From Nocardioides sp. cx-173 (GTDB lineage Bacteria > Actinomycetota > Actinomycetes > Propionibacteriales > Nocardioidaceae), in assembly GCF_021117365.1 (NCBI RefSeq), contig NZ_CP088262.1, positions 124,001 to 188,000 on the forward strand: 64,000 bases of DNA, in the 5' to 3' direction. The translations under genes and the position numbers were made by a program. Below are positions 34,754-43,193 of the stretch, one piece after another. Below the pieces are notes generated by a model. It was not told the origin of the DNA. It saw only the letters and a list, made by a program, of their open reading frames with translations, and did no database searches. Within the stretch, counting starts at the first letter, position 1. Each line of letters begins with the position of its first letter.

Positions 34754-35794
34754 GTGTCCAGATCCGCCACCCGTCGTCGCGAGCCCGACCCGCGCACCGG
34801 TTGGCGAGGCCGGATCGTCGGTATCGGCGAGAGCCGGCTCCCGGTCGTCGCGTTCCTGGCCCTGGTGGCCCTCGGGCTCGCCGCGCTCGTGGCGGGGGTG
34901 CTGAGCCTCGGGCCGGAGTGGCTGCCCGGCGTGGGCGCCGTCGTCGTGGCCAGCACCTACTCCTGGGCGCTCGCCGCGCGCACCGGCGGCCGACCGGTGG
35001 TCTACGGCACGCTCGCGGTCGCGATCGGCGTCGTCGTGCTGGTCAGCGACGAGGACTACCTGCGCACAGGTGCCGCCGTCATGACCTGCGTGATCTCCTC
35101 CGTGCTGGGGGTCATGGCCACGGTCCCCGCGGTGACGTTCCTCCAGGCGGCGCGCGAGTGCGTCATCGCCATCCTCATCGCTTGCATCGGCGCGCTGGCG
35201 ACCGTGGCCTTCGAGCCGCGGATCTCGGTGGTGGAGTTCGAGTATGCGACGTTCGGGCTGGCCCTGCTCGCGGCGTTCGCGGTGGTCTACCGCCTCGGTG
35301 CCGGTCTGCACGGGCTCGGGCGCCGCGGCGCGGCGATCGTGCTCGTCGGGATGGTGGTGCTCGCCGTCACGCTGCTCTACGCCGAGCTCCTGCGCCGCTA
35401 CGGCACGCCCGGTCTGGTGGAGTCGCTGCTGGACGTCGTGCGCTGGAGCCGCGAGCACCTCGGCGCGTTCCCGCGCCCGATCGAGACCGTGCTCGGCATC
35501 CCGGCGCTCGCCTGGGGCTGCCACATGCGCGCGCGTCGCCGCCAGGGCTGGTGGGTCTGCGCCTTCGGCGTCGCCGCCACCTCCGCGGTCGCCAACTCGC
35601 TGGCCAACCCGGCGATCACCCTGCGCGAGAGCGGCCTGTCGGTGCTCTACGGCCTGGTCGTCGGCCTGGCCCTGGGCTATCTGGTGATCCGCGTCGACCT
35701 GCAGGTCACCGGCTCCGGCGGACGCCGCAGCCGCCGGGCCGAGGAGGCGGCGGCCATCCGCCCCGAGCCGGCGCGCACCAGCGCGCTGCTCTGA
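34754..35794 (+). CDS. Polytopic membrane protein of unknown function
   Basis: The 346-residue protein has about eight hydrophobic helices, a basic N-terminus (SRSATRRREPDPRTGWRGR) and a polar C-terminal tail. No transporter signature or enzyme motif is seen, and I do not recognise the family. It follows the amidohydrolase by 11 bases and may be co-transcribed. GTG 34754 is the likely start. Confidence 0.7.
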   Translation: MSRSATRRREPDPRTGWRGRIVGIGESRLPVVAFLALVALGLAALVAGVLSLGPEWLPGVGAVVVASTYSWALAARTGGRPVVYGTLAVAIGVVVLVSDEDYLRTGAAVMTCVISSVLGVMATVPAVTFLQAARECVIAILIACIGALATVAFEPRISVVEFEYATFGLALLAAFAVVYRLGAGLHGLGRRGAAIVLVGMVVLAVTLLYAELLRRYGTPGLVESLLDVVRWSREHLGAFPRPIETVLGIPALAWGCHMRARRRQGWWVCAFGVAATSAVANSLANPAITLRESGLSVLYGLVVGLALGYLVIRVDLQVTGSGGRRSRRAEEAAAIRPEPARTSALL

Positions 35795-35856
35795 GCCGGC
35801 CCGTGATCGCCGTCCGCGCTTGGGGCGTACCTGCCGGTAACGGCTAGCGTGCCGAC

Positions 35857-36093
35857 ATGGCCCGTGAACAGGTGACCGAGATCCTCGCCGAGATGGTGGC
35901 CAACGTGCTGTCGCTGTCCGTCGAACCCGGCGACTCCGTCGCCCCCGGTGACACCGTGGTGCTGCTGGAGTCGATGAAGATGGAGATCCCGGTGCTGGTC
36001 GACATCGCCGGCACCGTGCGCGCCGTCAAGGTCGCCCCCGGCGACGTCGTCCAGGAGGGCGACATCCTGGTCGAGCTCACCCCCGCCACCTGA
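35857..36093 (+). CDS. Stand-alone biotin/lipoyl carrier protein, TB7.3-like
   Basis: The 78-residue protein is a single biotinyl domain with VVLLESMKMEIPVLVD; Lys 41 should be biotinylated. It resembles the small mycobacterial biotinylated protein TB7.3. It is separate from the carboxylase operon at 3.6-7.1 kb, whose alpha subunit has its own biotinyl domain, so it must serve another enzyme or have another role. ATG 35857 has a weak ribosome site. Confidence 0.9.
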   Translation: MAREQVTEILAEMVANVLSLSVEPGDSVAPGDTVVLLESMKMEIPVLVDIAGTVRAVKVAPGDVVQEGDILVELTPAT

Positions 36094-36125
36094 CCCGCCA
36101 CCGCCGGACTGCGCGGGCGTGTCGC

Positions 36126-36159
36126 GCACTTGTCAGGGGTTGCAACACCTGACAAGTGC
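36126..36159. repeat. 34-bp near-perfect palindrome
   Basis: Arms GCACTTGTCAGG and CCTGACAAGTGC are perfect, and the centre GTTGCAAC is itself palindromic, leaving one mismatch in 34 bases. It lies 33 bases after the biotin carrier stop. It may be a terminator or a protein-binding site. Confidence 0.65.
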
Positions 36160-36161
36160 AG

Positions 36162-36185
36162 GGATACCCGGTCAGCCGGGTATCC
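36162..36185. terminator. Hairpin GGATACCCGG-TCAG-CCGGGTATCC
   Basis: A perfect 10-bp stem with a 4-base loop lies just beyond the 3' end of the convergent tRNA-Ser gene and 2 bases from the larger palindrome. It is a good candidate for tRNA or bidirectional termination. Confidence 0.6.
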
Positions 36186-36206
36186 ATCCACCCGCAGGCT
36201 GCTCAG

Positions 36207-36291
36207 CAGAGGGGGCGGGATTCGAACCCGCGGTAGGTCTCCCTACGACCGCTTTCAAGGCGGTTCCGATCGGCCACTCCGGCACCCCTCC
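36207..36291 (-). tRNA. tRNA-Ser (anticodon UGA)
   Basis: The class II cloverleaf runs from G at 36291 to the discriminator G at 36207. The anticodon stem is ACCGC/GCGGT with loop CTTGAAA, giving TGA. A long variable arm is present, and the T-arm is GCGGG-TTCGAAT-CCCGC. The acceptor stem is complete except for a G1-U72 wobble. No CCA is encoded. Confidence 0.95.
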
Positions 36292-36341
36292 GTGCACGCC
36301 GAGGCGTACGGCGGGCCAGTCTAGGCCGCCGGGGGCCCGGC

Positions 36342-36725
36342 CTACTCCGAGCCGCCCAGCTCGAGCTCGACATCGTCGTAGGCGATGTCGTTGACCCGCT
36401 GCACATGACGGGCGATGTCGACCAGCAGCCGCTTGGCCTCCAGCCGCACCGCCTCGACGTCCGAGCTGTCCAGGACCCGCGGCCCGAGCACACCGAGCCG
36501 GGCCAGCAGGGTGTTGCGCTCGCGGAACGCGGTGCCGCCCCGGGCCGCCAGCCAGCCGTCGTCGGGAGAGCTCGTCTCCCCGACGAGGGCATCGCGCACG
36601 ACGGCCAGGCGCTGGCGCACGACCCAGCGCCAGTTGCCGAGCGCGGCACCGTCGCGCCGGGGGGCGTCGAGGGCGGCGTCGAGGGCGCGCAGCGCGCTCG
36701 CCATGCCAGGGGTGACGATGGCCAC
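36342..36725 (-). CDS. Small protein of unknown function
   Basis: The 127-residue soluble, helical protein has no recognised family. It has a basic central helix (WRWVVRQRLAVVRDALVG) and a conserved-looking ARGGTAFRERNTLLARL segment, and ends in acidic residues. The start is ATG 36725. It lies between the tRNA-Ser gene and a divergent membrane protein. Confidence 0.65.
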   Translation of the reverse strand: MAIVTPGMASALRALDAALDAPRRDGAALGNWRWVVRQRLAVVRDALVGETSSPDDGWLAARGGTAFRERNTLLARLGVLGPRVLDSSDVEAVRLEAKRLLVDIARHVQRVNDIAYDDVELELGGSE

Positions 36726-36848
36726 GGATGCCTCCCGGTGTCCGGCCCGCGCCGGAGCTCGAGCAGGGGACTTCGAGCATGACTGCCGGACCCGGCCCCG
36801 GCAAGACCGGGTGCGCCCCCAAATGCGGTGTCTTGTTCAATCATCTCC

Positions 36849-37310
36849 ATGTCCTCTCCCGAGACGACCGACTATCGGCTGGCCCGCTCGTTCGCCGCCC
36901 GGTTCGTGGGCGCCTACCTGCTCCTGCTCGCGATCGTCATGTTCGCGGCCACGGCGGCCGTCGCCGTCACCCAGTTCCTGCCGCCCGACGCTCTCGTGGT
37001 GCTCCTCGTGCTGGGCCTGGTCGGCCTCGCCGTCCTCGGGGCCCGCCTGCGCTCGGCGTACGTCGTGAGCTTCGACGCCGAGGGCTACCGGGTCCGCATG
37101 GTCCGCGGGGCGGGTGTGAAGCAGGCCGCCTGGACCGAGGTCGCCGAGGCCGGGACCGCCTCGCCGCGCGGCGTGCCGTGCGTGGTCATCCGGCTGCGAG
37201 ACGGCCGCTCCACCACCATCCCCGTGCAGGCGCTCGAGACCGACCGCGAGCAGTTCGTCCGCGACCTGGCCCGTCGCCTCGAGCGCGGCGAGGGCCTGCG
37301 CCCGCTCTGA
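36849..37310 (+). CDS. Two-helix membrane protein with PH-like domain
   Basis: The 153-residue protein has two transmembrane helices (about residues 22-65) followed by a soluble domain resembling a bacterial PH fold: YVVSFDAEGYRVRMVRGAGV, AAWTEVAEA and IRLRDGRSTTIPVQAL. Such small proteins are common in actinobacteria and have no known function. ATG 36849 gives the MSSPETTDYR start; a GTG at 36828 is possible. Confidence 0.72.
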   Translation: MSSPETTDYRLARSFAARFVGAYLLLLAIVMFAATAAVAVTQFLPPDALVVLLVLGLVGLAVLGARLRSAYVVSFDAEGYRVRMVRGAGVKQAAWTEVAEAGTASPRGVPCVVIRLRDGRSTTIPVQALETDREQFVRDLARRLERGEGLRPL

Positions 37311-37419
37311 GCCGGCTCCGGGCCGCCTCCGTCAGAAGCCGAGCGGCGGGGTGATTCGTCCTCGCCCCTTGGCTCCTTGTAGCCTGTGCTCGCTGTTCCA
37401 GGTCCGCCTGGGACGCGGA

Positions 37420-37513
37420 GGAGGCGTCGCCTAGTCCGGTCTATGGCGCCCGCCTGCTAAGCGGGTTTGGGGCTACAACCCCATCGAGGGTTCAAATCCC
37501 TCCGCCTCCGCCA
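37420..37513 (+). tRNA. tRNA-Ser (anticodon GCU)
   Basis: The class II cloverleaf has acceptor stem GGAGGCG/CGCCTCC, anticodon stem CCCGC/GCGGG with loop CTGCTAA (anticodon GCT), a long variable arm and T-arm GAGGG-TTCAAAT-CCCTC. The discriminator is G at 37510, and CCA is encoded at 37511-37513, unlike the other tRNAs in this window. Confidence 0.96.
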
Positions 37514-37609
37514 GTTCGGGTCACCTTTCGTCGTACGACGGAGGGTCTCCCGGCGTTGCGTCAGCACCGCAGCCCCGCGCCCCGCCCGCAGCCTCGCCGA
37601 GCGGCCCAG

Positions 37610-37637
37610 TTGCAGCCTTCTGCAATGCAGATATATG
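37610..37637 (+). promoter_or_regulatory. Promoter with overlapping palindromic operator for the secreted micropeptide
   Basis: TTGCAG (37610-37615) and TATATG (37632-37637), spaced by 16 bases, form a sigma-70-type promoter. The -35 box is the left half of a palindrome, TTGCAG-CCTT-CTGCAA (37610-37625), a natural repressor or activator site. A (CG)7 run at 37655-37668 lies in the predicted leader. The leader is about 80 bases. Confidence 0.5.
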
Positions 37638-37726
37638 AAGCAAGGTTCGACTGACGCGCGCGCGCGCGACGCCCCAGACTCATGGCAGGGCCATTCCGTG
37701 GGCCCCTCGAACCGAAGGTGACCCTC

Positions 37727-37861
37727 ATGAAGACTACTCGCAAGCTCGGCATCCTGATCGCCGCTTCCGCCCTGTCCGTCGGGCTGCTCGGCGTCTCCGC
37801 GCCGGCTCAGGCCAAGGACAGCAGCTGGGGCTGCGGAGGCTACTGCCGCACCGTGCGCTGA
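37727..37861 (+). CDS. 44-residue secreted cysteine micropeptide, candidate signalling peptide
   Basis: The gene encodes a signal peptide (MKTTRKLGILIAASALSVGL, ending SAPAQA at residue 29) and a mature peptide of only 15 residues, KDSSWGCGGYCRTVR, with cysteines at positions 36 and 40 that could form a small disulfide ring. GAAGGTG lies 6 bases before ATG 37727. A promoter with an overlapping palindrome lies upstream, and two hairpins follow. It converges on a TrmB/LuxR-type regulator gene. An exported peptide signal or a small toxin are the main possibilities; no function has been shown. Confidence 0.78.
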   Translation: MKTTRKLGILIAASALSVGLLGVSAPAQAKDSSWGCGGYCRTVR

Positions 37862-37891
37862 CCTGCGCGACACCCTCGAAGCTTGAGACCC

Positions 37892-37922
37892 GGGCCCAAC
37901 CTCCCCCCCACTTGTTGGGCCC
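37892..37922. terminator. Hairpin downstream of the micropeptide gene
   Basis: Arms GGGCCCAAC (37892-37900) and GTTGGGCCC (37914-37922) are perfect and enclose a 13-base C-rich loop, 30 bases after the micropeptide stop. Confidence 0.6.
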
Positions 37923-37954
37923 CAGTGCCACCCCCAGGCCGGTCTCATCGAGGT

Positions 37955-37993
37955 GAGGGCGGTGACTCGATCCAGACTCGAGTCACCGCCCTC
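37955..37993. terminator. Strong hairpin between convergent micropeptide and regulator genes
   Basis: Perfect 16-bp arms (37955-37970 and 37978-37993; GAGGGCGGTGACTCGA on the left) enclose a 7-base loop. The position between convergent genes makes it a bidirectional terminator. Confidence 0.75.
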
Positions 37994-38042
37994 GCTGCAT
38001 TTGACCACAATCCCTGCTGTCCGGACGGCACTTCACCGCAGA

Positions 38043-39041
38043 TCAGGCGGTGCTCTCGCTGCCGGAGACCCCCCGCTGGCCCATCGTGTAACCCAGCTGG
38101 AAGCGCGTCTCCGCCTCGTACTCCCCCTTGAGGTCGGCCACGTACCCGGCGTAGGTCCGGGGGCTCACGCCCAGCCTCTTGGCGCTCACGGGGTCCGAGT
38201 GACCCTCGATCAGCATCCTGATCGTCATCGCCCGCTGCTCCTCGGCGATGTCCCTCATCATCGAGGTGTCACGGTTGGTGAAGGGCCGGGCGCGCTCCCA
38301 GGCACGCTCGAACACGTCCACCAGGTACGCCACCACCGACGGCTCGCGGATCGCGATCGCCGTGCGCAGGTCGTCGTGGCCCGGGATGACCGCGATCCGC
38401 CGGTCGAAGACCAGCATCCGGTTGAAGAACTCGTCGAGGGTGCGGACCTCGGCCCCGCGGGCAGTGACGGCGGAGACGTACTTGTGGGTGATCGAGCTGC
38501 GCCGCGCGCTGTGCTGGTACAGCGTGCGCATCCTGGTGCCGCGCTCGAGCATCTGCGTGTCGCGCAGGGCTGCGGCGGCCAGCGACTGCGCGTCCCGACC
38601 GGTCTGCGGCTGGGCGGTGAGCATCTCCTCCTCGCACTCGGCCACGAGGCCGGTGAGGAAGGGGCCGATGGCCTCGTCGTGGATGTGGGTGAAGGGGCCG
38701 CGGGCCGACGACATCGGGGATCGACGCCAGGTCTGGGCGAGTCCCCCGAAGGCCTTCGCCCAGTGCGAGGACTCCTCGAGGAGCTTGGATCCCTCCTGGC
38801 TCAGCGGCGAGACGACGCGCGACTGGACGCTGCTGGGGTCCTCCGGGACCCAGGTGCCGGACGCCTTGTCGAGCTGGACGAGCCCGAGCTCGACGAGCAG
38901 GTCGAAGGCGTGGCGCTCGGCGGAGCCCTCCGCGATGCGCGGATCGTCCGCGGGCATGCCGCCCTGCGCGACGATCGCCTTGAACAGCTCCGCGGATGCG
39001 GTCTCGAAGACCGCGCGCTCGTCGGGACCGTAGCCAGCCAC
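38043..39041 (-). CDS. TrmB/LuxR-type transcriptional regulator
   Basis: The 332-residue protein has an N-terminal winged-helix-like region (AFDLLVELGLVQLDKASGTW), a central TrmB/phospholipase-D-like sensor segment (RTLYQHSARRSSITHKYVSA, then MLVFDRRIAVIPG) and a C-terminal LuxR/GerE helix-turn-helix (AKRLGVSPRTYAGYVADLKG). This composite architecture is common in actinobacteria and is usually of unknown ligand. GTG 39041 is chosen because a GGGGGAG lies just upstream; ATG 39080 is an alternative. It faces the secreted micropeptide gene across a terminator, which suggests, without proving, a peptide-responsive circuit. Confidence 0.82.
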   Translation of the reverse strand: MAGYGPDERAVFETASAELFKAIVAQGGMPADDPRIAEGSAERHAFDLLVELGLVQLDKASGTWVPEDPSSVQSRVVSPLSQEGSKLLEESSHWAKAFGGLAQTWRRSPMSSARGPFTHIHDEAIGPFLTGLVAECEEEMLTAQPQTGRDAQSLAAAALRDTQMLERGTRMRTLYQHSARRSSITHKYVSAVTARGAEVRTLDEFFNRMLVFDRRIAVIPGHDDLRTAIAIREPSVVAYLVDVFERAWERARPFTNRDTSMMRDIAEEQRAMTIRMLIEGHSDPVSAKRLGVSPRTYAGYVADLKGEYEAETRFQLGYTMGQRGVSGSESTA

Positions 39042-39096
39042 GTGCTCCCCCTTCGGCTTTGGAACCCCGAGGCACAGCATGCTCCCACAACCAGCA

Positions 39097-39128
39097 GGAG
39101 CCCCGTCCCTGGAAAGGGGCGGGGCTCC
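39097..39128. terminator. Terminator hairpin downstream of pckG
   Basis: Arms GGAGCCCCGTCCC and GGGGCGGGGCTCC pair at 12 of 13 positions around a 6-base loop, 26 bases past the pckG stop on the minus strand. Confidence 0.65.
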
Positions 39129-39154
39129 CCCCGATCACGCGAGGTACGGCGGTC

Positions 39155-40972
39155 TCAGACGCCCAGGCGAGCCTTGAGACCGTCCAGCTCGGTCCACAGC
39201 ACGGTGGGCAGGTCGTCGCCGAACTTCGCGAACCACTCCTCGATCTGCGGGATCTCGGCCTTCCACTCCTCGGGGTCGACCTCGAGGGCCTGCTCGAGGG
39301 CGGCGTCGCTCAGGTCCAGCCCGTCGACGTCGAGCGAGCCCGGGGCCGGCACGTGGCCGATCGGGGTCTCGACCGCCGCGGCCTGGCCGTCGATGCGCTC
39401 GACGATCCACTTGAGCACGCGGCTGTTCTCGCCGAACCCGGGCCACAGGAAGCCGCCCGTTTCGTCGCGGCGGAACCAGTTGACGTAGAAGATCCGCGGC
39501 AGCTTCGCGGCGTCGTTGTCCTTGCCGACGTTGATCCAGTGGCCGAAGTAGTCGCCGGCGTTGTAGCCGATGAACGGCAGCATCGCCATCGGGTCGCGGC
39601 GTACGACGCCGACCTGGCCCACCGCGGCCGCGGTGGTCTCCGACGACAGCGTCGCGCCGAGGAAGGTGCCGTGGGTCCAGTCGCGGGCCTCGAAGACCAG
39701 GGGGATGGTGGTCTTGCGACGACCGCCGAAGAGGATCGCGTCGATCGGGACGCCGCGCGGGTCGTCGTACTCGGGCGCGAGGATGTCGCACTGCTTGATC
39801 GGGGTGCAGTAGCGGCTGTTGGGGTGGCTGGAGAGCTCCTCGCTCTCGGGCGTCCAGGGCTCGCCCTTCCACGACGTCGCCTTGGCGGGCGGGTTCTCCA
39901 GGCCCTCCCACCAGATGTCGCCGTCCTCGGTGAGCGCGACGTTGGTGAAGACCGAGTTGCCCTTGTCGATAGTGCGCATGGCGTGCGGGTTGGTGTGCTC
40001 GTTGGTGCCCGGGGCCACGCCGAACAGGCCGAACTCCGGGTTGACCGCCCACAGCCGGCCGTCCTCCCCGATCCGCATCCAGGCGATGTCGTCGCCCAGG
40101 GTCTCGACCTTCCAGCCCGGCACCGTGGGCTTCAGCATCGCCAGGTTGGTCTTGCCGCAGGCGCTCGGGAAGGCGGCCGCGAGGTACTTGCGCACCCCCG
40201 ACGGTCCGGTGAGCTTGAGGATCAGCATGTGCTCGGCGAGCCAGCCCTCGTCGCGGGCCATGACCGAGGCGATGCGCAGCGCGTAGCACTTCTTGCCGAG
40301 CAGCGCGTTGCCGCCGTACCCGGAGCCGTAGGACCAGATCGCGCGCTCCTCGGGGAACTGCACGATGTACTTGGTGTCGTTGCAGGGCCACCTGACGTCG
40401 GCCTCGCCGTCGGCGAGCGGGTGACCCACCGAGTGCACGGCCTGCACGAACGAGGCGTCCAGCTCCTCCATGCGGGCCAGCACGTTCGCGCCCATGCGGG
40501 ACATGACGCGCATCGAGGCGGTGACGTAGGCGGAGTCGGTGAGCTCGACGCCGAACATCGGCCGCTCGGCCTCGAGGTGGCCCATGACGAAGGGGATGAC
40601 GTACATCGTCCGGCCCTTCATGCAGCCCTCGTAGAGGCCACGCATGATGCCCTTCATCTCCTCGGGCGCCATCCAGTTGTTGGTGGGCCCGCAGTCCGAC
40701 TCGTCGACGGAGCAGATGTAGGTCCGGTCCTCGACGCGGGCCACGTCGGTCGGGTCGGAGGCGGCGTGGAAGGAGTTGGGTTTGAGCTCGGGGTTGAGCC
40801 GGGTGAACGTGCCGGTCGAGACCAGCGCGTCGGTCAGCTCGGTCCACTCCTCGTCGGAGCCGGTGCACCAGTGGATGCGGTCGGGCTGCGTCATGGCAGC
40901 CACCTCGGCGACGAAGTCGAGGATGCCCTGGTGGGTCGTGGGGGTCTGGGTCGGGGCCTGCGTGGCGGTCAT
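39155..40972 (-). CDS. pckG: Phosphoenolpyruvate carboxykinase (GTP), canonical copy
   Basis: The 605-residue enzyme converts oxaloacetate and GTP to PEP, CO2 and GDP in gluconeogenesis. Catalytic residues align with animal PEPCK-C: the metal-binding Lys in [10 protein letters not shown] (K228), His in WLAEHMLIL (H248) and Asp in TLGDDIAWM (near D295), and the P-loop [12 protein letters not shown] with its reactive cysteine (C272). PEP-binding HPNSRYC is present. The length is normal. A second, divergent paralogue lies upstream on the same strand, separated by a terminator, so the two are probably expressed independently. Confidence 0.98.
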   Translation of the reverse strand: MTATQAPTQTPTTHQGILDFVAEVAAMTQPDRIHWCTGSDEEWTELTDALVSTGTFTRLNPELKPNSFHAASDPTDVARVEDRTYICSVDESDCGPTNNWMAPEEMKGIMRGLYEGCMKGRTMYVIPFVMGHLEAERPMFGVELTDSAYVTASMRVMSRMGANVLARMEELDASFVQAVHSVGHPLADGEADVRWPCNDTKYIVQFPEERAIWSYGSGYGGNALLGKKCYALRIASVMARDEGWLAEHMLILKLTGPSGVRKYLAAAFPSACGKTNLAMLKPTVPGWKVETLGDDIAWMRIGEDGRLWAVNPEFGLFGVAPGTNEHTNPHAMRTIDKGNSVFTNVALTEDGDIWWEGLENPPAKATSWKGEPWTPESEELSSHPNSRYCTPIKQCDILAPEYDDPRGVPIDAILFGGRRKTTIPLVFEARDWTHGTFLGATLSSETTAAAVGQVGVVRRDPMAMLPFIGYNAGDYFGHWINVGKDNDAAKLPRIFYVNWFRRDETGGFLWPGFGENSRVLKWIVERIDGQAAAVETPIGHVPAPGSLDVDGLDLSDAALEQALEVDPEEWKAEIPQIEEWFAKFGDDLPTVLWTELDGLKARLGV

Positions 40973-41110
40973 GCGTGGTGTCCCTCTCGCGCCTGGAACG
41001 TGCTGCTGGGTCGTCCGGCTCCATTGCCCGACGAGATGGGTGGGCCGAGGCTAGCCCGCCCTCCGCGGTTCACATATTGGAACGATCAACGCCTCGACGG
41101 CGCGTACGAC

Positions 41111-41146
41111 GGCGGCCCGGGTCCCCTCGTGGGGACCCGGGCCGCC
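41111..41146. terminator. Perfect 16-bp stem terminator downstream of the PEPCK paralogue
   Basis: GGCGGCCCGGGTCCCC (41111-41126), loop TCGT, and the exact complement (41131-41146) lie 27 bases after the paralogue's stop. It separates the two PEPCK transcription units. Confidence 0.8.
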
Positions 41147-41172
41147 GGTGTCGATCGGGTGGTGCGGTGCGG

Positions 41173-43014
41173 TCAGCCCGCCTCGTTCTCCAGGGCCTCG
41201 GCCACGCGCCGGTGGGCCTCCCAGATCGCCTCGGGCATGTTGTCGAAGAGCTCGAGGTGCTCCGCGCGGTGCTCCATCTCCTGCTGCCAGCGGGCCTTGT
41301 CGATGGTGAGGATCGTCTGCAGGTCCTCCGGGGTGATCTCGACGCCCTCGAGGTTGAGCTCGTCCTCGGTCGGGATGATGCCGACCGCGGTCTGGCGACC
41401 GGTGACCTCGCCGTTGCGCAACTGGAGCAGCCACAGCAGCGGGCGCAGGTTGTCGCGGTAGCCGGGCCACAGGAAGTGGCCGTCCTCGGGGTCGCGCTGG
41501 AACCAGTTGACGTGGGCGAAGATCGGCTGGTCCGTGGCCGCGCCGACGACGTCGAGGTAGTGCTGGGCGTAGTCGCCCTCGCCGTAGGCCATGAACGGGC
41601 GGTTGGACATGGGGTCGTAGCGCAGCACGCCCTCCTTGCCCTCCGCGGCCGCGGTGGCCTCGGCGCCCAGCGTCAGGCCGTCGTAGACGCCCTCGGCCAG
41701 GTCGTGGATCGCGCGGATCAGCGGCTCGCGGTCGCGGGTGCGGCCGCCGAAGATGATCGCGTCGATCGGCACCCCGGTCGCGGCGTTGTAGTCCTCGGCG
41801 ATGTTGGGGACGTTGTCCAGCGTCGTGGTGAAGCGGCTGTTGGGGTGCGCCCAGGGCGACGGGTCGTCGTCCTTGCGGTCCGCGATCGGGGCACCGGTCC
41901 AGTCGAGCCAGCCCGTGACGTCGGCGGGCGGCTCCTTGGTGCGGCCCTCCCACCAGACCTCGCCGGTCTGCGGGTTGTAGGCGACGTTGGTGAAGATCGC
42001 CTTCGTCCCCTCCTCGATGGAGGCGAGCGCCGTCGGGTTGGTGTTCTCGTTGGTGTCCTTGGCGACGCCGAACACGCCGTACTCGGGGTTCATGCCCATG
42101 AGCCGGCCGGTGGTCTCGTCGACCCACAGCCACGCGATGTCGTCGCCGTAGAAGGACACGTGGTAGCGGTCGCCGAGGGCGTCGGGGGCCAGCATCATCG
42201 CCAGGTTGGTCTTGCCCGAGGCACTCGGGAAGCCGCCGCAGATGTGGTACGTCTTGCCGGCCTGCTTGTCCTTGATGCCGATGAGCATGTACTGCTCGGC
42301 GAGGAACTTCTTCGACGCCCAGCCGTCGTAGGCGCCCTGGCGCAGGCCGTGCGCGATCTTGCCGAGCAGCGCGTTGCCGCCGTAGGACGAGCCGAAGTGC
42401 AGGATGGTGCGCTCGTCGGCCACCGTCACGAAGTAGCGCTTGTCGTCGGGGGTGCCCTGGCCGAGGTTCTCCAGGTCGCCGGTCACGTGCACGGCGCGGA
42501 CGAAGTGCGACGGGTCCTCGAGGTCGTTGAGGAACTGCGCCCCGACCCGAGCCATGCGGATGATGTGCAGCACGACGGTGCGGGTGTCGGTGAGCTGGAC
42601 GCCGGCCGCCCAGGGGGCGAGCTCGTTGCCCGGAGGCGACATCAGGTACGGGATCACGTACATGGTCTTGCCGGCCGACTCGCCGCGCATGAGGTCGTGC
42701 AGCAGCGGCTTCATCTCCGCGGCGGGGCGCCAGTTGTTGTAGACGCCCTTGTCCTTCTCGTCGTTGGTCGCCACGATCGTGCGCTCCTCGGAGCGCGCGG
42801 TGTCCTTGTGGTAGCTGCGCGAGTAGTAGCGACCCTCGCCGGCCGGCTCCAGCTCGCCGGCGTCCAGCGACTCCTGGATGAGGCGCGCGTCGTCGGCGGC
42901 GCTGACGACCTCGATGCGCTCGGCGCCGGTGAGGTCCGCGTAGTACCGGACGTACTCGAGGACGTGGGGGTTGGTCAGTCCGGCGGCCTCCAGGGCCGCC
43001 TCAACATCTGCCAT
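41173..43014 (-). CDS. PEPCK-like paralogue with altered catalytic residues
   Basis: The 613-residue protein is clearly homologous to GTP-PEPCK over its full length ([47 protein letters not shown]). However, compared with pckG at 39155, the metal-ligand Lys is Ile 220 (LLGKI for LLGKK), the metal-ligand His is replaced in LAEQYMLIG (for LAEHMLIL), and the P-loop cysteine is Ser 266. The aspartate pair (D291/D292) and the substrate-binding NSR are kept. It may catalyse a different reaction, use metal differently or be regulatory. ATG 43014 (MADVEAALEAAG) is the likely start. It is annotated as PEPCK only by fold. Confidence 0.85.
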   Translation of the reverse strand: MADVEAALEAAGLTNPHVLEYVRYYADLTGAERIEVVSAADDARLIQESLDAGELEPAGEGRYYSRSYHKDTARSEERTIVATNDEKDKGVYNNWRPAAEMKPLLHDLMRGESAGKTMYVIPYLMSPPGNELAPWAAGVQLTDTRTVVLHIIRMARVGAQFLNDLEDPSHFVRAVHVTGDLENLGQGTPDDKRYFVTVADERTILHFGSSYGGNALLGKIAHGLRQGAYDGWASKKFLAEQYMLIGIKDKQAGKTYHICGGFPSASGKTNLAMMLAPDALGDRYHVSFYGDDIAWLWVDETTGRLMGMNPEYGVFGVAKDTNENTNPTALASIEEGTKAIFTNVAYNPQTGEVWWEGRTKEPPADVTGWLDWTGAPIADRKDDDPSPWAHPNSRFTTTLDNVPNIAEDYNAATGVPIDAIIFGGRTRDREPLIRAIHDLAEGVYDGLTLGAEATAAAEGKEGVLRYDPMSNRPFMAYGEGDYAQHYLDVVGAATDQPIFAHVNWFQRDPEDGHFLWPGYRDNLRPLLWLLQLRNGEVTGRQTAVGIIPTEDELNLEGVEITPEDLQTILTIDKARWQQEMEHRAEHLELFDNMPEAIWEAHRRVAEALENEAG

Positions 43015-43193
43015 CTCTGCCTGGCTCCCTCTCGTGGATCTGCCGTCGCCTGCGGGGTGGTCCCGCCTGCTCGATGTCCCGCACTGTCCCACACGCGGTG
43101 GAACGCCTTCCACAGTGGTCGGTGCTGGGGGATTTCGGGATGCTCCCGGTGGTCGGCTATCCTCTTCCCGTCGTTCACCTCGGTGAGCGGCCT

